Translations under genes and position numbers: made by a program
Shown here: in pieces, positions 28,878 through 37,193 of the stretch
Position numbering within the stretch: the stretch's first letter is position 1
Layout: the number at the start of each line of letters is the position of its first letter
Notes under the pieces: generated by a model
What the model was told of the DNA's origin: nothing
Databases searched by the model: none
What the model saw: the letters and a program-made list of their open reading frames with translations, nothing else
DNA from: Chitinibacter sp. SCUT-21
GTDB lineage: Bacteria > Pseudomonadota > Gammaproteobacteria > Burkholderiales > Chitinibacteraceae
Direction: 5' to 3'
Assembly: GCA_041874755.1 (NCBI GenBank)
Contig: CP102611.1
Location: forward strand, 2,852,001 to 2,916,000
DNA length: 64,000 nucleotides

Positions 28878-29489
28878 ATGTACGCCATCATTCAGGCTGC
28901 TGGCTGGCCGATTTGGCTGATTATCGCCGCTTCTGTTGCCACTGTGACCATTATCATCGAGCGTTTACTCTCTTTACGTAAATCGCAAGTGCTGCCCACC
29001 GGCTTGCTCGCGAAAGTGGTGCAAGAATACCGCTCGCAAGGCGTGAATGCAGAAATGCTCAATAAATTGGCCGCGAACAGCCCATTGGGCCGCGTACTGG
29101 CATCTGGCCTACGCAATGTGAAAAGCTCACGCGAAATTATGAAAGAGTCGATCGAAGAAACCGGCAGCGCCGTAGCACACGATCTCAATCGTTACCTCTC
29201 GACTTTGGGCACATTGGCGGCGGTAACGCCATTACTCGGTCTATTTGGTACCGTGATTGGTATGATCGAAATTTTCGGCTCGCAAGCGCCTACCGGCGGT
29301 GGCAATCCAGCGGCGCTGGCGCATGGTATCTCGATTGCGCTATATAACACCGCCTTCGGTATTATCGTCGCCGTACCAGCGCTGATGTTCTACCGCTACT
29401 TCGCGAGCCGCGTGGATGACTTCGTGGTTGAGATGGAACAGCAGGCGATTAAGCTAGTAGAAGTCGTTCACGGCGAGCGCCACCACTGA
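28878..29489 (+). CDS. exbB: MotA/TolQ/ExbB proton channel family protein
   Basis: ExbB forms, with ExbD, the proton-driven inner-membrane motor that energises TonB-dependent outer-membrane transport. The 203-residue protein has an N-terminal transmembrane helix (residues 10-30), a cytoplasmic loop, then the conserved LGTLAAVTPLLGLFGTVIGMIEIF near residue 110 and a third helix near 155 with GISIALYNTAFGIIVAVPAL. No tonB gene is in the window. exbD follows after about 155 bases, an unusually wide gap occupied by a dispersed repeat. Confidence 0.94.
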   Translation: MYAIIQAAGWPIWLIIAASVATVTIIIERLLSLRKSQVLPTGLLAKVVQEYRSQGVNAEMLNKLAANSPLGRVLASGLRNVKSSREIMKESIEETGSAVAHDLNRYLSTLGTLAAVTPLLGLFGTVIGMIEIFGSQAPTGGGNPAALAHGISIALYNTAFGIIVAVPALMFYRYFASRVDDFVVEMEQQAIKLVEVVHGERHH

Positions 29490-29536
29490 TTTGCTGAGAA
29501 CGGGCTGCAAAGCCCAATGACCGCGTTAAAAAGATG

Positions 29537-29582
29537 ACTCAAAATCCTCATTTACTTGGTGTAAATTCCGGTTTTTCGTCCC
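29537..29582. repeat. Dispersed hairpin repeat, copy 2
   Basis: ACTCAAAATCCTC, hairpin ATTTAC-TTGGT-GTAAAT, then TCCGGTTTTTCGTCCC. Matches copy 1 at 10678-10724 in the flanks while the stem changes on both sides together. It sits inside the exbB-exbD gap. Confidence 0.75.
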
Positions 29583-29644
29583 TTTTTGCCTTGTCCTTGG
29601 ACTTTTCGCTCCGTTCTTAAAGCCTGTTGAAGGACTGAAAAGCT

Positions 29645-30064
29645 ATGAAATTTCGTAAAGGACGCGAACGCGTCGAACCCGAAATCAACTTTATCCCGCT
29701 GATCGACGTTTTGCTGGTGATTTTGATTTTCCTGATGGCGACGACGACGTATTCCAAATTTGCCGAATTGAAAATCAACTTGCCGACGGCCGATGCTGAA
29801 AAGCAAGTTGAGCAGCCGCAAACCATCCAAATCGGCATTTCGGCCAACGGCCAATACGCGATCAATGGCGAACCCGCGGTGTTTAACAGTCCCGACGAAT
29901 TCTCGGTACTACTACGCCGCACCGCCGGCAACAACGCCGACCCAATGATCGTCATCAACGCCGACGCGCAATCAAGCCACCAATCGGTGGTCAATGTGAT
30001 GGAAGCGGCGAGGACGGCAGGGTATGGGAAGTTGACGTTTGCGACGCAGACGACAGGGAAGTAA
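29645..30064 (+). CDS. exbD: ExbD/TolR biopolymer transport protein
   Basis: Partner of ExbB in the proton-driven TonB motor. The 139-residue protein has a short cytoplasmic N-terminus, one transmembrane helix with the essential Asp (FIPLIDVLLVILIFLM, near residue 22) and a periplasmic domain ending with a VVNVMEAARTAGYGKLTFAT stretch typical of the family. It is followed by a strong terminator, although in many Betaproteobacteria lpxK follows directly. Confidence 0.94.
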   Translation: MKFRKGRERVEPEINFIPLIDVLLVILIFLMATTTYSKFAELKINLPTADAEKQVEQPQTIQIGISANGQYAINGEPAVFNSPDEFSVLLRRTAGNNADPMIVINADAQSSHQSVVNVMEAARTAGYGKLTFATQTTGK

Positions 30065-30083
30065 TTTATCTTGATCTGAAATG

Positions 30084-30115
30084 AAAACGGAGCGTAAGCT
30101 CCGTTTTGTTTTTTT
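30084..30115 (+). terminator. Terminator after exbD
   Basis: AAAACGGAGC (30084-30093), loop GTAA, GCTCCGTTTT (30098-30107), then a T-rich run. Confidence 0.9.
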
Positions 30116-30137
30116 GCGGCTTAAAAAGGTGTTTGAT

Positions 30138-30482
30138 ATGTCTTTTCCTCACTTCTTAGTGATTATGTTTCTAGTTTTATCTTGTGGGGATATAGCACGA
30201 ACTGTTTTTGCTCAGCCTGATTTACACGCTCCACCTACTAAAGGCCTTTTAGTATTCTTTTATTTGACAACGTTTCCTTGCTCTATTGGAGTATTTCTTT
30301 TTCCAATATATGGATTTTTTATTCTTCCTTGGTGGCAGCCAATCGCTGGTTTTTTTATTGCATCAATACTTGTTAATGTGGTGACTAGGCCTCTCGTTTC
30401 AGGTAAACGTGCTTTATATGTATGGTCATCCGCTCTTGGTTTAACTGCATCGACGTTCTTTGGCTATTCGTTGACATTGTAA
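30138..30482 (+). CDS. Hypothetical integral membrane protein, AT-rich
   Basis: A 114-residue protein with about four hydrophobic segments (MSFPHFLVIMFLVLSCG at the start, then LLVFFYLTTFPCSIGVFLF, a WW-containing helix and a final one ending FFGYSLTL). ATG 30138 has AGGTG upstream. I do not recognise a family. Its base composition is clearly more AT-rich than the neighbours, and it lies in an interruption of the otherwise conserved exbBD-lpxK order, which suggests acquisition. No function can be assigned. Confidence 0.55.
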   Translation: MSFPHFLVIMFLVLSCGDIARTVFAQPDLHAPPTKGLLVFFYLTTFPCSIGVFLFPIYGFFILPWWQPIAGFFIASILVNVVTRPLVSGKRALYVWSSALGLTASTFFGYSLTL

Positions 30483-30635
30483 CTAAAGAAAACACAATAC
30501 TCTTAGGTTGGGCCAATAATTGCCCCGCATGCTTTGTACGATTAGCGGAGTGTAAACGGACGCATGAGATGCCACTAATGGTGATTGGTCTATTGCAATT
30601 TCATTGATCGGGGTTGGCGGCTATGCGCCGCGGCA

Positions 30636-30667
30636 CTTACTTCTCTTGCTTCGCCAAGAGAAGTAAG
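30636..30667. repeat. Perfect 13-bp stem-loop
   Basis: CTTACTTCTCTTG, loop CTTCGC, CAAGAGAAGTAAG. Similar sequence followed by GGCGACCCGG is widely seen between genes of Betaproteobacteria (from memory). Confidence 0.6.
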
Positions 30668-31232
30668 CAAGAGAAGGCGACCCGGGCGAAAAGCGCTCCG
30701 CGCTGCCCTTGCTTCGTCGTGAGCCAAACGATAAAGCCGTTTGTCTCCCTCCTCGCCGCGGTTTTCGCTACACGGGAATCAAGCTCTAGACCAACCATCA
30801 CGGAAAGATACCTGCCTTAGTGTTGCTCTGAAAATTAGTGTTGAATTAACTTTGGTGGATATACCCCCTATTGCTAATTAGAACGGCTTGCCCGTGGAGC
30901 CGCGCCGTTCGGGAGGCGGTTGGCAAGGTTTTAAGATGCGGCTGTTTGAGCGTTGCGACGCTAGCGCAACGCGAGTTTGCCGCATCGCCTTGCTAATTGC
31001 TGGACGGACGGGGTTTCGCGGCGATCGGGCGCGCGAGGGTTGCAAGGGGCGGGCAAGACGCCCCTTGCTGGCCATCGGCCACGGCCTTTGCTACGGCGGC
31101 AAACCGCCAAGCTTCGTTACGTCGTCAGTCGGGCAGAATCGCCGGTTTACCGCCTGCATAGCAGGCCATACAATGGCGGTGAAACAAAAACATGGTAGCC
31201 CTGTAGCACTGAGGCTATGTTTTAACGATCTT

Positions 31233-31260
31233 GGCGGGTTACGCCTGCGGCTAACCCGCC
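31233..31260. repeat. Palindromic GGCGGGTTA...TAACCCGCC repeat
   Basis: GGCGGGTTA and TAACCCGCC flank an 11-base GC-rich centre just before lpxK. This is a widespread intergenic palindrome type in Proteobacteria. Confidence 0.6.
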
Positions 31261-31272
31261 CTACATGATGTT

Positions 31273-32358
31273 ATGAGCCTCGAATCCCTCATCCACCGCA
31301 TCTGGTATCGCCCATCGCTGTCGCTCGGCGCAGTAATTTTGTGGCCTTTGTCGCTGCTTTTCGCTGCGCTGGCGGCGGTCAATGCCGCGCTATTCAAACT
31401 GGGCATCAAAAAATCGACCCGCTTGCCAGTGCCTGTCGTTGTGGTTGGCAATATCACTGCGGGAGGTACGGGCAAGACGCCGTTGACGATGGCTTTGGCG
31501 CGCGGTTTGAGTGCGCTGGGTTATCAGGTCGGGATTATTTCCCGTGGCTATGGTCGCCACGATGATGATGGCGCGGCGCGCGCGGTTGAGTTGGCTAGTT
31601 TGCCCAGCGAAGTGGGTGACGAGCCCTTGTTGATGCGGCGCTCGCTGGCGGATTTGCCTGTGCCGGTGTTCGTTGCGCGGCGGCGGGCCGAGGCGGGTAG
31701 GGCGCTGTTGGCGGCGTATCCAAACGTGAATCTGCTCTTGTGCGACGATGGTTTGCAGCATTACGCGCTGGCGCGTGATTTTGAAATTTGTGTGCTCGAT
31801 GCAGCTCGCTGCCTTGGCAATGGCTTGCGCATTCCCGCTGGGCCACTGCGCGAGGCGAAGACACGTTTGAGCACGGTGAATGCCTTGGTTGTGAATGGGG
31901 TATCTGATGTAGTGCCAATTAGTGATTGGCTTGCGGGGCTACACGGCAATGGGTATATGTCGAGCCATCAAATGAGCTTGCTCGCCGATGCGTGTTATTG
32001 CCTGAACGATGCCAGCCAGAAACGCCTCCCCACAGATTTTGCCGCGCCACTGCACGCCGTGGTGGGGATTGGCAATCCGCAACGCTTTTTTAACACGCTC
32101 GCAAGCTTGGGGTTTAGCTACACCGAGCACGTATTTCCCGACCATCATGCGTTTACGCTGGCCGATTTGCCGTGCGAGGGCGAGATTATCGTCACTGAAA
32201 AAGACGCGGTGAAAATTGCGGCATTGCTGCAAAACAAAGCGCAGCTTGACGCGACTCAGGGCGCGCTCGGTGATAGAATCTGGGTTTTGCCGGTCAACGC
32301 GGTGATTTCGCCCGATTTGGCGCAGCGCATTGATCGTTTAATTCAAGACCAAAGGTAA
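31273..32358 (+). CDS. lpxK: Tetraacyldisaccharide 4'-kinase
   Basis: LpxK phosphorylates the lipid A disaccharide at the 4' position, an inner-membrane step of lipid A synthesis. The 361-residue protein has an N-terminal membrane-associated helix, the P-loop GNITAGGTGKTPLT near residue 58, ISRGYGR near 92 and LLCDDGLQHY near 157 with the catalytic Asp. A small Trm112-type gene starts three bases after its stop, followed by kdsB, so the three are one operon. Confidence 0.96.
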   Translation: MSLESLIHRIWYRPSLSLGAVILWPLSLLFAALAAVNAALFKLGIKKSTRLPVPVVVVGNITAGGTGKTPLTMALARGLSALGYQVGIISRGYGRHDDDGAARAVELASLPSEVGDEPLLMRRSLADLPVPVFVARRRAEAGRALLAAYPNVNLLLCDDGLQHYALARDFEICVLDAARCLGNGLRIPAGPLREAKTRLSTVNALVVNGVSDVVPISDWLAGLHGNGYMSSHQMSLLADACYCLNDASQKRLPTDFAAPLHAVVGIGNPQRFFNTLASLGFSYTEHVFPDHHAFTLADLPCEGEIIVTEKDAVKIAALLQNKAQLDATQGALGDRIWVLPVNAVISPDLAQRIDRLIQDQR

Positions 32359-32361
32359 ATC

Positions 32362-32541
32362 ATGGACGCCAAATTGCTTGAGATTCTCGTTTGCCCTGTG
32401 TGCAAAGGCCCCCTGGTGTACAACAAAGCCGCGCAAGAGTTGATCTGTAAAGCCGATCGCCTTGCATTTGCGATTAAAGATGGTATTCCGGTGATGCTCG
32501 AAGGCGAAGCGCGCCAAATCGCTGCGGATGAAGCCATTTAA
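32362..32541 (+). CDS. Trm112 family zinc-finger-like protein (YcaR)
   Basis: A 59-residue protein, [20 protein letters not shown] at the start, with CPVC and a third Cys in [12 protein letters not shown], then the family ending [14 protein letters not shown]. Trm112 proteins activate methyltransferases in eukaryotes and archaea; the bacterial role is less clear. Tightly placed between lpxK and kdsB, the arrangement known from E. coli (lpxK-ycaR-kdsB). Confidence 0.93.
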   Translation: MDAKLLEILVCPVCKGPLVYNKAAQELICKADRLAFAIKDGIPVMLEGEARQIAADEAI

Positions 32542-32559
32542 TCACGCTGGAGATCAATC

Positions 32560-33333
32560 ATGCGCTTTTACGCCATTATCCCTGCCCGCTTAAAATCGAC
32601 GCGTTTACCGAATAAACCGCTGGCGGATATTGGCGGCAAGCCCATGATTATCCGCGTGATCGAGCAGGCATTAAAAACCGACGCCGAGGCCGTGGTGGTG
32701 GCGTGCGATGATATGGCGGTGCAAGATACCGTGGCGTTAGCAGGCTACGCCTGTATGCTCACCAGCCCCGATCACACCTCAGGCACTGAGCGCTTGGCCG
32801 AGGTGGTGGAACGGATGGCATTGCCCGACGACGCAATCGTGGTCAATGTACAAGGCGATGAGCCGCTGATTGACCCAGACTTGATTACCGCAGTCGCAGC
32901 GCATTTAGCGGCGGATAAAAGCCTCGCCATGGCAACGGCCAGCCACAAAATTGACAGCGCCGAAGACTTCTTTAACCCGAATGTGGTCAAAGTTGTTTGC
33001 AATGCACAACAGCAAGCTATGTATTTTAGCCGCGCGCCCATTCCGTGGGATCGTGATGCGTTTGCATCGGATAACGAAGAGGATGACTGGGTATTGCCTG
33101 CTGAGCTAGATGCACAAAGGCATATCGGCCTATACGCCTATAGAGCAGGATTTCTGCGCGCCTACGCCAAGCTGGAAGCATCGAAATTAGAAGATATTGA
33201 AAAATTAGAGCAGCTGCGCGTTTTATGGCATGGCTATAAAATCGGCGTTTACCGCGCCGCACAAGCGCCAGCAGCCGGCGTGGATACGCCCGAAGATTTA
33301 GAACGTGTGCGCGCCGTTTTTGCGCAAGCGTAA
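32560..33333 (+). CDS. kdsB: 3-deoxy-manno-octulosonate cytidylyltransferase (CMP-Kdo synthetase)
   Basis: KdsB activates Kdo with CTP for attachment to lipid A. The 257-residue protein opens [20 protein letters not shown], the nucleotide-binding signature of the family, and has [13 protein letters not shown] near residue 95 with metal-binding Asp, [10 protein letters not shown] near 185 and [12 protein letters not shown] near 218. Last gene of the lpxK operon; adk follows after about 100 bases. Confidence 0.97.
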   Translation: MRFYAIIPARLKSTRLPNKPLADIGGKPMIIRVIEQALKTDAEAVVVACDDMAVQDTVALAGYACMLTSPDHTSGTERLAEVVERMALPDDAIVVNVQGDEPLIDPDLITAVAAHLAADKSLAMATASHKIDSAEDFFNPNVVKVVCNAQQQAMYFSRAPIPWDRDAFASDNEEDDWVLPAELDAQRHIGLYAYRAGFLRAYAKLEASKLEDIEKLEQLRVLWHGYKIGVYRAAQAPAAGVDTPEDLERVRAVFAQA

Positions 33334-33426
33334 TGGACGCAAAGCGGGTGCGTAAGCACACGAGCAATTGAAATAATTAGAATCGAAATCGATCACTGTT
33401 TTACTTTTTAAACGTTGGGGAACTGA

Positions 33427-34086
<660 letters not shown>

Positions 34087-34102
34087 TCAAGCCGGTGTTC
34101 GC

Positions 34103-34133
34103 AAAAAACCGCACTTTAGGGTGCGGTTTTTTT
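34103..34133 (+). terminator. Terminator of adk
   Basis: AAAAAACCGCAC (34103-34114), loop TTTAGG, GTGCGGTTTTTT, with further T. Confidence 0.93.
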
Positions 34134-34215
34134 ATGCCTCAAACCTCTGCTCGGGGCTTGGATATTCCTGATTATTTTCACTTTTTCGCCTAAAAAGAGA
34201 AATCAGGAGGCGACT

Positions 34216-34647
34216 ATGTATTTGGGATTGACCTATATTAGCCATTCAAAAAAAATGCTTACCGAAGATATGCGCATGCAGCTAATGCGTGAATGTCAGG
34301 TACGCAATGCGCACAATAACATTACGGGTTTATTGCTGTATCAGCAGGGTTTTTTTCTGCAATACCTTGAAGGGCCACCCGATCAGGTGCGAACCGTTTT
34401 TGCGCGGATTGGCCAAGATCATCGGCATGAAGATGTGGAACTCATCAGTGAAGAAGTGCTGATGGAGCGGCGGTTTCCGCATTGGACGATGTTTTTTCGC
34501 GATTACGATTTTATTTATCCGCATATTCGGCAAGATTATGCCGAACTCACGAGCTTGGCCAAAGTAGTTGAGGCACTCGAGGATGATCCAGATTTGCAAA
34601 AGTTGATGTTTGATTTTTTAAAGCTCACCCACGATCAGCAAAGCTGA
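34216..34647 (+). CDS. BLUF-domain blue-light sensor protein
   Basis: A 143-residue stand-alone BLUF protein that would bind FAD and respond to blue light. It has the signalling Tyr in LTYISHSKK (Y7), the Asn/Gly region NNITGLLLYQQGFFLQYLEG with the flavin-contacting Gln, and HRHEDVELISEE...RRFPHWTMFF. A short C-terminal helix pair follows, as in other short BLUF proteins. AGGAGG ribosome site. No output domain is fused, so it must act through a partner not identified here; a c-di-GMP phosphodiesterase gene lies 10 kb away but no link is shown. Confidence 0.92.
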   Translation: MYLGLTYISHSKKMLTEDMRMQLMRECQVRNAHNNITGLLLYQQGFFLQYLEGPPDQVRTVFARIGQDHRHEDVELISEEVLMERRFPHWTMFFRDYDFIYPHIRQDYAELTSLAKVVEALEDDPDLQKLMFDFLKLTHDQQS

Positions 34648-34750
34648 AATTGGGCGGCAATAGATTGCCACTTTTCCGCATTGCAGCTTTAATACCCCAT
34701 GCCGTATGCTTGTTTTTTTCAAATCATTCTTGCCAAGTAGGGCAATACCC

Positions 34751-35419
34751 ATGGAAAAAATCTTGTTCGAAATATTTGCCACCGTGCTGGCAACCATTTC
34801 AGCCCTGCTGCCAATTACCAACCCGCTGATTACCGTATCAATTTTGCCAGGCATGGCGGCGCATTTGACCGCTGCCGAGCGCGATAGCCAAGTCAAACGC
34901 GCCTGTATTTATATGGCGGGGATTTTGGTGACTTTCCTACTGGCTGGCGCGCTGATTATGGATTTCTTTAATATTTCGATTCCGGGGCTGCGTATCGCAG
35001 GTGGGCTTATCGTTAGTTATTTTGGTTTTGATATGCTGTTTGGCGAACCGCACGATGCGAGCAATGCGCCCAACAGCAGTAAACGCGATATTTCGTTTAC
35101 CCCACTGGCGATGCCATCGCTCTCTGGCCCCGGCTCGATCGCGGTGGTGATCTCGATGTCATCGGGTGTGCATACGCAAACGGCATTGCCAGTCTGGTTG
35201 GGCTATCTCACCGTTGTAATTGGTATTTTGCTGGTGGCCTATATTTCATGGCTAACGCTACGCGCCTCGACCAAGCTGTACCGTTTACTTGGCGAGGATG
35301 GCATTAACGCGATTTCGCGAATTATGGGCTTTTTGCTTATTTGTATTGGCGTGCAATTTGTCATTAACGGCATTGGTAATCTGTTGCACGACCCGTTTTT
35401 TTGGCCGCTAGCCAAATAA
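34751..35419 (+). CDS. MarC/SnatA family membrane protein
   Basis: A 222-residue inner-membrane protein with six transmembrane segments of the MarC (UPF0056) family; some members move small amino acids. Family blocks are LPITNPLITVSILPGM near residue 18, RIAGGLIVSYFGFDML near 82, FTPLAMPSLSGPGSIAVVI near 115 and SRIMGFLLICIGVQFVINGI near 190. ATG 34751 aligns with other members; the in-frame upstream codons lie in noncoding-like sequence. Function in this organism is unknown. Confidence 0.88.
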   Translation: MEKILFEIFATVLATISALLPITNPLITVSILPGMAAHLTAAERDSQVKRACIYMAGILVTFLLAGALIMDFFNISIPGLRIAGGLIVSYFGFDMLFGEPHDASNAPNSSKRDISFTPLAMPSLSGPGSIAVVISMSSGVHTQTALPVWLGYLTVVIGILLVAYISWLTLRASTKLYRLLGEDGINAISRIMGFLLICIGVQFVINGIGNLLHDPFFWPLAK

Positions 35420-35439
35420 ACCGCGTTTCTCTCGATGAA

Positions 35440-35466
35440 AAAAACGGCGCAGCGGCGCCGTTTTTG
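35440..35466. terminator. Bidirectional terminator between marC-like gene and miaA
   Basis: AAAAACGGCGC (35440-35450), loop AGCG, GCGCCGTTTTT (35455-35465); between convergent genes. Confidence 0.92.
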
Positions 35467-35479
35467 CTAGGTAGCGATT

Positions 35480-36415
35480 TTATAAATACGCTTGAACTAA
35501 CTGAAGCGAGTCAGCTGACATCGTAATGCCACTGCAATCAATAACGCTTAAATTATCCATACTGCGTAGCCAAGTCATTTGGCGCTTGGCCAATTGCCGT
35601 GTTGCTGCAATGCCTTTTTCTCGGCTGGTTTTCAGGTCGACCTCGCCATCCAAATATTCCCAAGTCTGCCGATAGCCTACGCAGCGCATTGACGGCAAAT
35701 CAAGATTCAGTGGGTATTTCTCGCGCAGTATTTTGACTTCATCAATCAAGCCTCCAGCCAGCATGGTGTCGTAGCGCTGCTCAATGCGTTTATGCAGTAC
35801 GGCGCGGTCTGAGGGCAGTAGCGCGATTTTCAGTAAATCGTATTGCAGTGTGTCTAGCGCAGGTTCGGCCAAAATCGCCGACATAGGGCGGCCAGCCAGA
35901 ATGCAAATTTCAATTGCGCGCTCGATGCGTTGCGAGTCGTTGGGCGACAGGCGTGCGGCGGTGATCGGGTCGAGCGCGGCGAGGCGTTCGTGCATTGCGG
36001 GCCAACCGAGTTTGATCGCATCTGCATGGATTTGTTCACGCAGCGCAGCGTCGGCCTCGGGTAAATCGTGGATGCCTTGCTCTAGCGTATTGAAATACAG
36101 CATCGTGCCGCCGACCAGCACCGGCACTTTGCCGCGCGCTGTAATGTCGTCCATCAGCGCACGCGCGTCGCTGCGAAATTGCGCGGCCGAATACACTTCG
36201 GTTGGATTAATAATATCGATTAAATGATGCGGCGCGCGTTGTAATTCTTCGCGCGTGGGCTTGGCGGTGCCGACGTCCATATCGCGAAACACCAAGGCCG
36301 AATCGACCGAGATTAGCTCAACCGGCAGGCCCGATTCGAGCAAATGCATCGCGGCGGCGGTTTTGCCGCTGGCGGTCGGGCCCATGATGAAGATGGCGGG
36401 GGGCAGTTTATTCAT
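35480..36415 (-). CDS. miaA: tRNA dimethylallyltransferase
   Basis: MiaA adds the dimethylallyl group to A37 of tRNAs reading U-starting codons. The 311-residue protein has the P-loop [12 protein letters not shown] at residues 11-22, the [18 protein letters not shown] block near 40, [11 protein letters not shown] near 103 and [13 protein letters not shown] near 245. It overlaps the preceding unknown membrane gene by 8 bases, which in turn overlaps mutL, giving mutL-(membrane gene)-miaA. In many Proteobacteria miaA directly follows mutL. Confidence 0.97.
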   Translation of the reverse strand: MNKLPPAIFIMGPTASGKTAAAMHLLESGLPVELISVDSALVFRDMDVGTAKPTREELQRAPHHLIDIINPTEVYSAAQFRSDARALMDDITARGKVPVLVGGTMLYFNTLEQGIHDLPEADAALREQIHADAIKLGWPAMHERLAALDPITAARLSPNDSQRIERAIEICILAGRPMSAILAEPALDTLQYDLLKIALLPSDRAVLHKRIEQRYDTMLAGGLIDEVKILREKYPLNLDLPSMRCVGYRQTWEYLDGEVDLKTSREKGIAATRQLAKRQMTWLRSMDNLSVIDCSGITMSADSLQLVQAYL

Positions 36416-37193
36416 GTGGTAATTCCAAAGCGCGGCGTTGCGCGATTAGATGCAGGCTGGCGGTGCAGCACACGGCGGCCAACAGGGCGGGCAGTAGCGC
36501 GGCAAAACCTAGTTGGCTAATGCCGAGCGGCCATAATAAAAAGCACACGGCAAAGCCGATTAAACCGAGCACAAAGCCGCGCAATTGATGCAGGAGTGCG
36601 CTGCGGCCGTACAGCGCCAAGGTAAACGCGGGCAATATCAGCGATGCGACCGGAAAGCCAGTAAAGATGCCGCTGTAGCTGGTGCCAACGCTGGGCGCGG
36701 CGAGGCTTAAGGCCAAAATCAGTGCCGCAGCCAAGCCCATGCGCAGCAGCAATTCAATTTTTGGCAAGGTAGTTTTGAGATGACTTGTGGCTTGCTTGGG
36801 TATTGCCTTGTAGGCTAATGCCAAGAATATTAGCGAGCAAATACCGCTATGGGGTATTTGATGGGCGGAAAATTTAACCAGCAAAATCGCCATCGCCACA
36901 TAGCCACTGATGGCGACGAGTACGGTACCGAAGACCTTAAAAAAACGGCTCGCGTACGCCAGCAGCAGGATATACAAGGTATTGGCGAATAGGCCAATCG
37001 GCGCGTATTCAATCACGTTGCGGGTAAATTCGCTGCCTTGCTCCAGCCACAAAATACCAATAATCAGCAGCGCCAAGCTCGGCAGTCCAGCCAAAACGCC
37101 GGCCATTTGCTGGCCCCAGCGCTGCCCAGCCAAGCTGGTGGCGCCGATGACGAGCGGGCCAGCGAGCAATTTGGCGACAAGGACGCTGAGCAT
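36408..37193 (-). CDS. Unknown integral membrane protein between mutL and miaA
   Basis: A 261-residue protein of about eight hydrophobic segments arranged as two similar halves: [20 protein letters not shown]...[16 protein letters not shown] at the start and [20 protein letters not shown] near residue 168. The A-G-x-x-x-G-x-P-x-x-x-L pattern in both halves suggests an internal duplication as in small transporters. It overlaps mutL by one base (TAATG) and miaA by 8, so it is translated in coupling with them. I do not recognise a named family and assign no substrate. Confidence 0.78.
   Translation of the reverse strand: MLSVLVAKLLAGPLVIGATSLAGQRWGQQMAGVLAGLPSLALLIIGILWLEQGSEFTRNVIEYAPIGLFANTLYILLLAYASRFFKVFGTVLVAISGYVAMAILLVKFSAHQIPHSGICSLIFLALAYKAIPKQATSHLKTTLPKIELLLRMGLAAALILALSLAAPSVGTSYSGIFTGFPVASLILPAFTLALYGRSALLHQLRGFVLGLIGFAVCFLLWPLGISQLGFAALLPALLAAVCCTASLHLIAQRRALELPHE
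36798..36819 (+). repeat. Dispersed GGGTATTG motif, copy B
   Basis: GGGTATTGCCTTG followed by TAGGCTAAT, inside the unknown membrane gene, antisense to it. Matches copy A at 6039 in 18 of 22 positions. Confidence 0.5.

Larger units (their letters stand above)
30483..31272. other. 790-bp noncoding, palindrome-rich region
   Basis: No convincing gene. Contents: a 13-bp perfect stem CTTACTTCTCTTG/CAAGAGAAGTAAG (30636-30667), GC-rich sequence with several small palindromes (30880-31120), and GGCGGGTT/AACCCGCC (31233-31260). These resemble dispersed intergenic repeats known from many Proteobacteria. Reading frames across it have no ribosome sites. Confidence 0.6.

Noticed and set aside
30888..31268. 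126-codon frame in the GC-rich segment upstream of lpxK
   Set aside because: No ribosome site, runs through palindromic repeats, and composition is typical of noncoding GC-rich repeat DNA.
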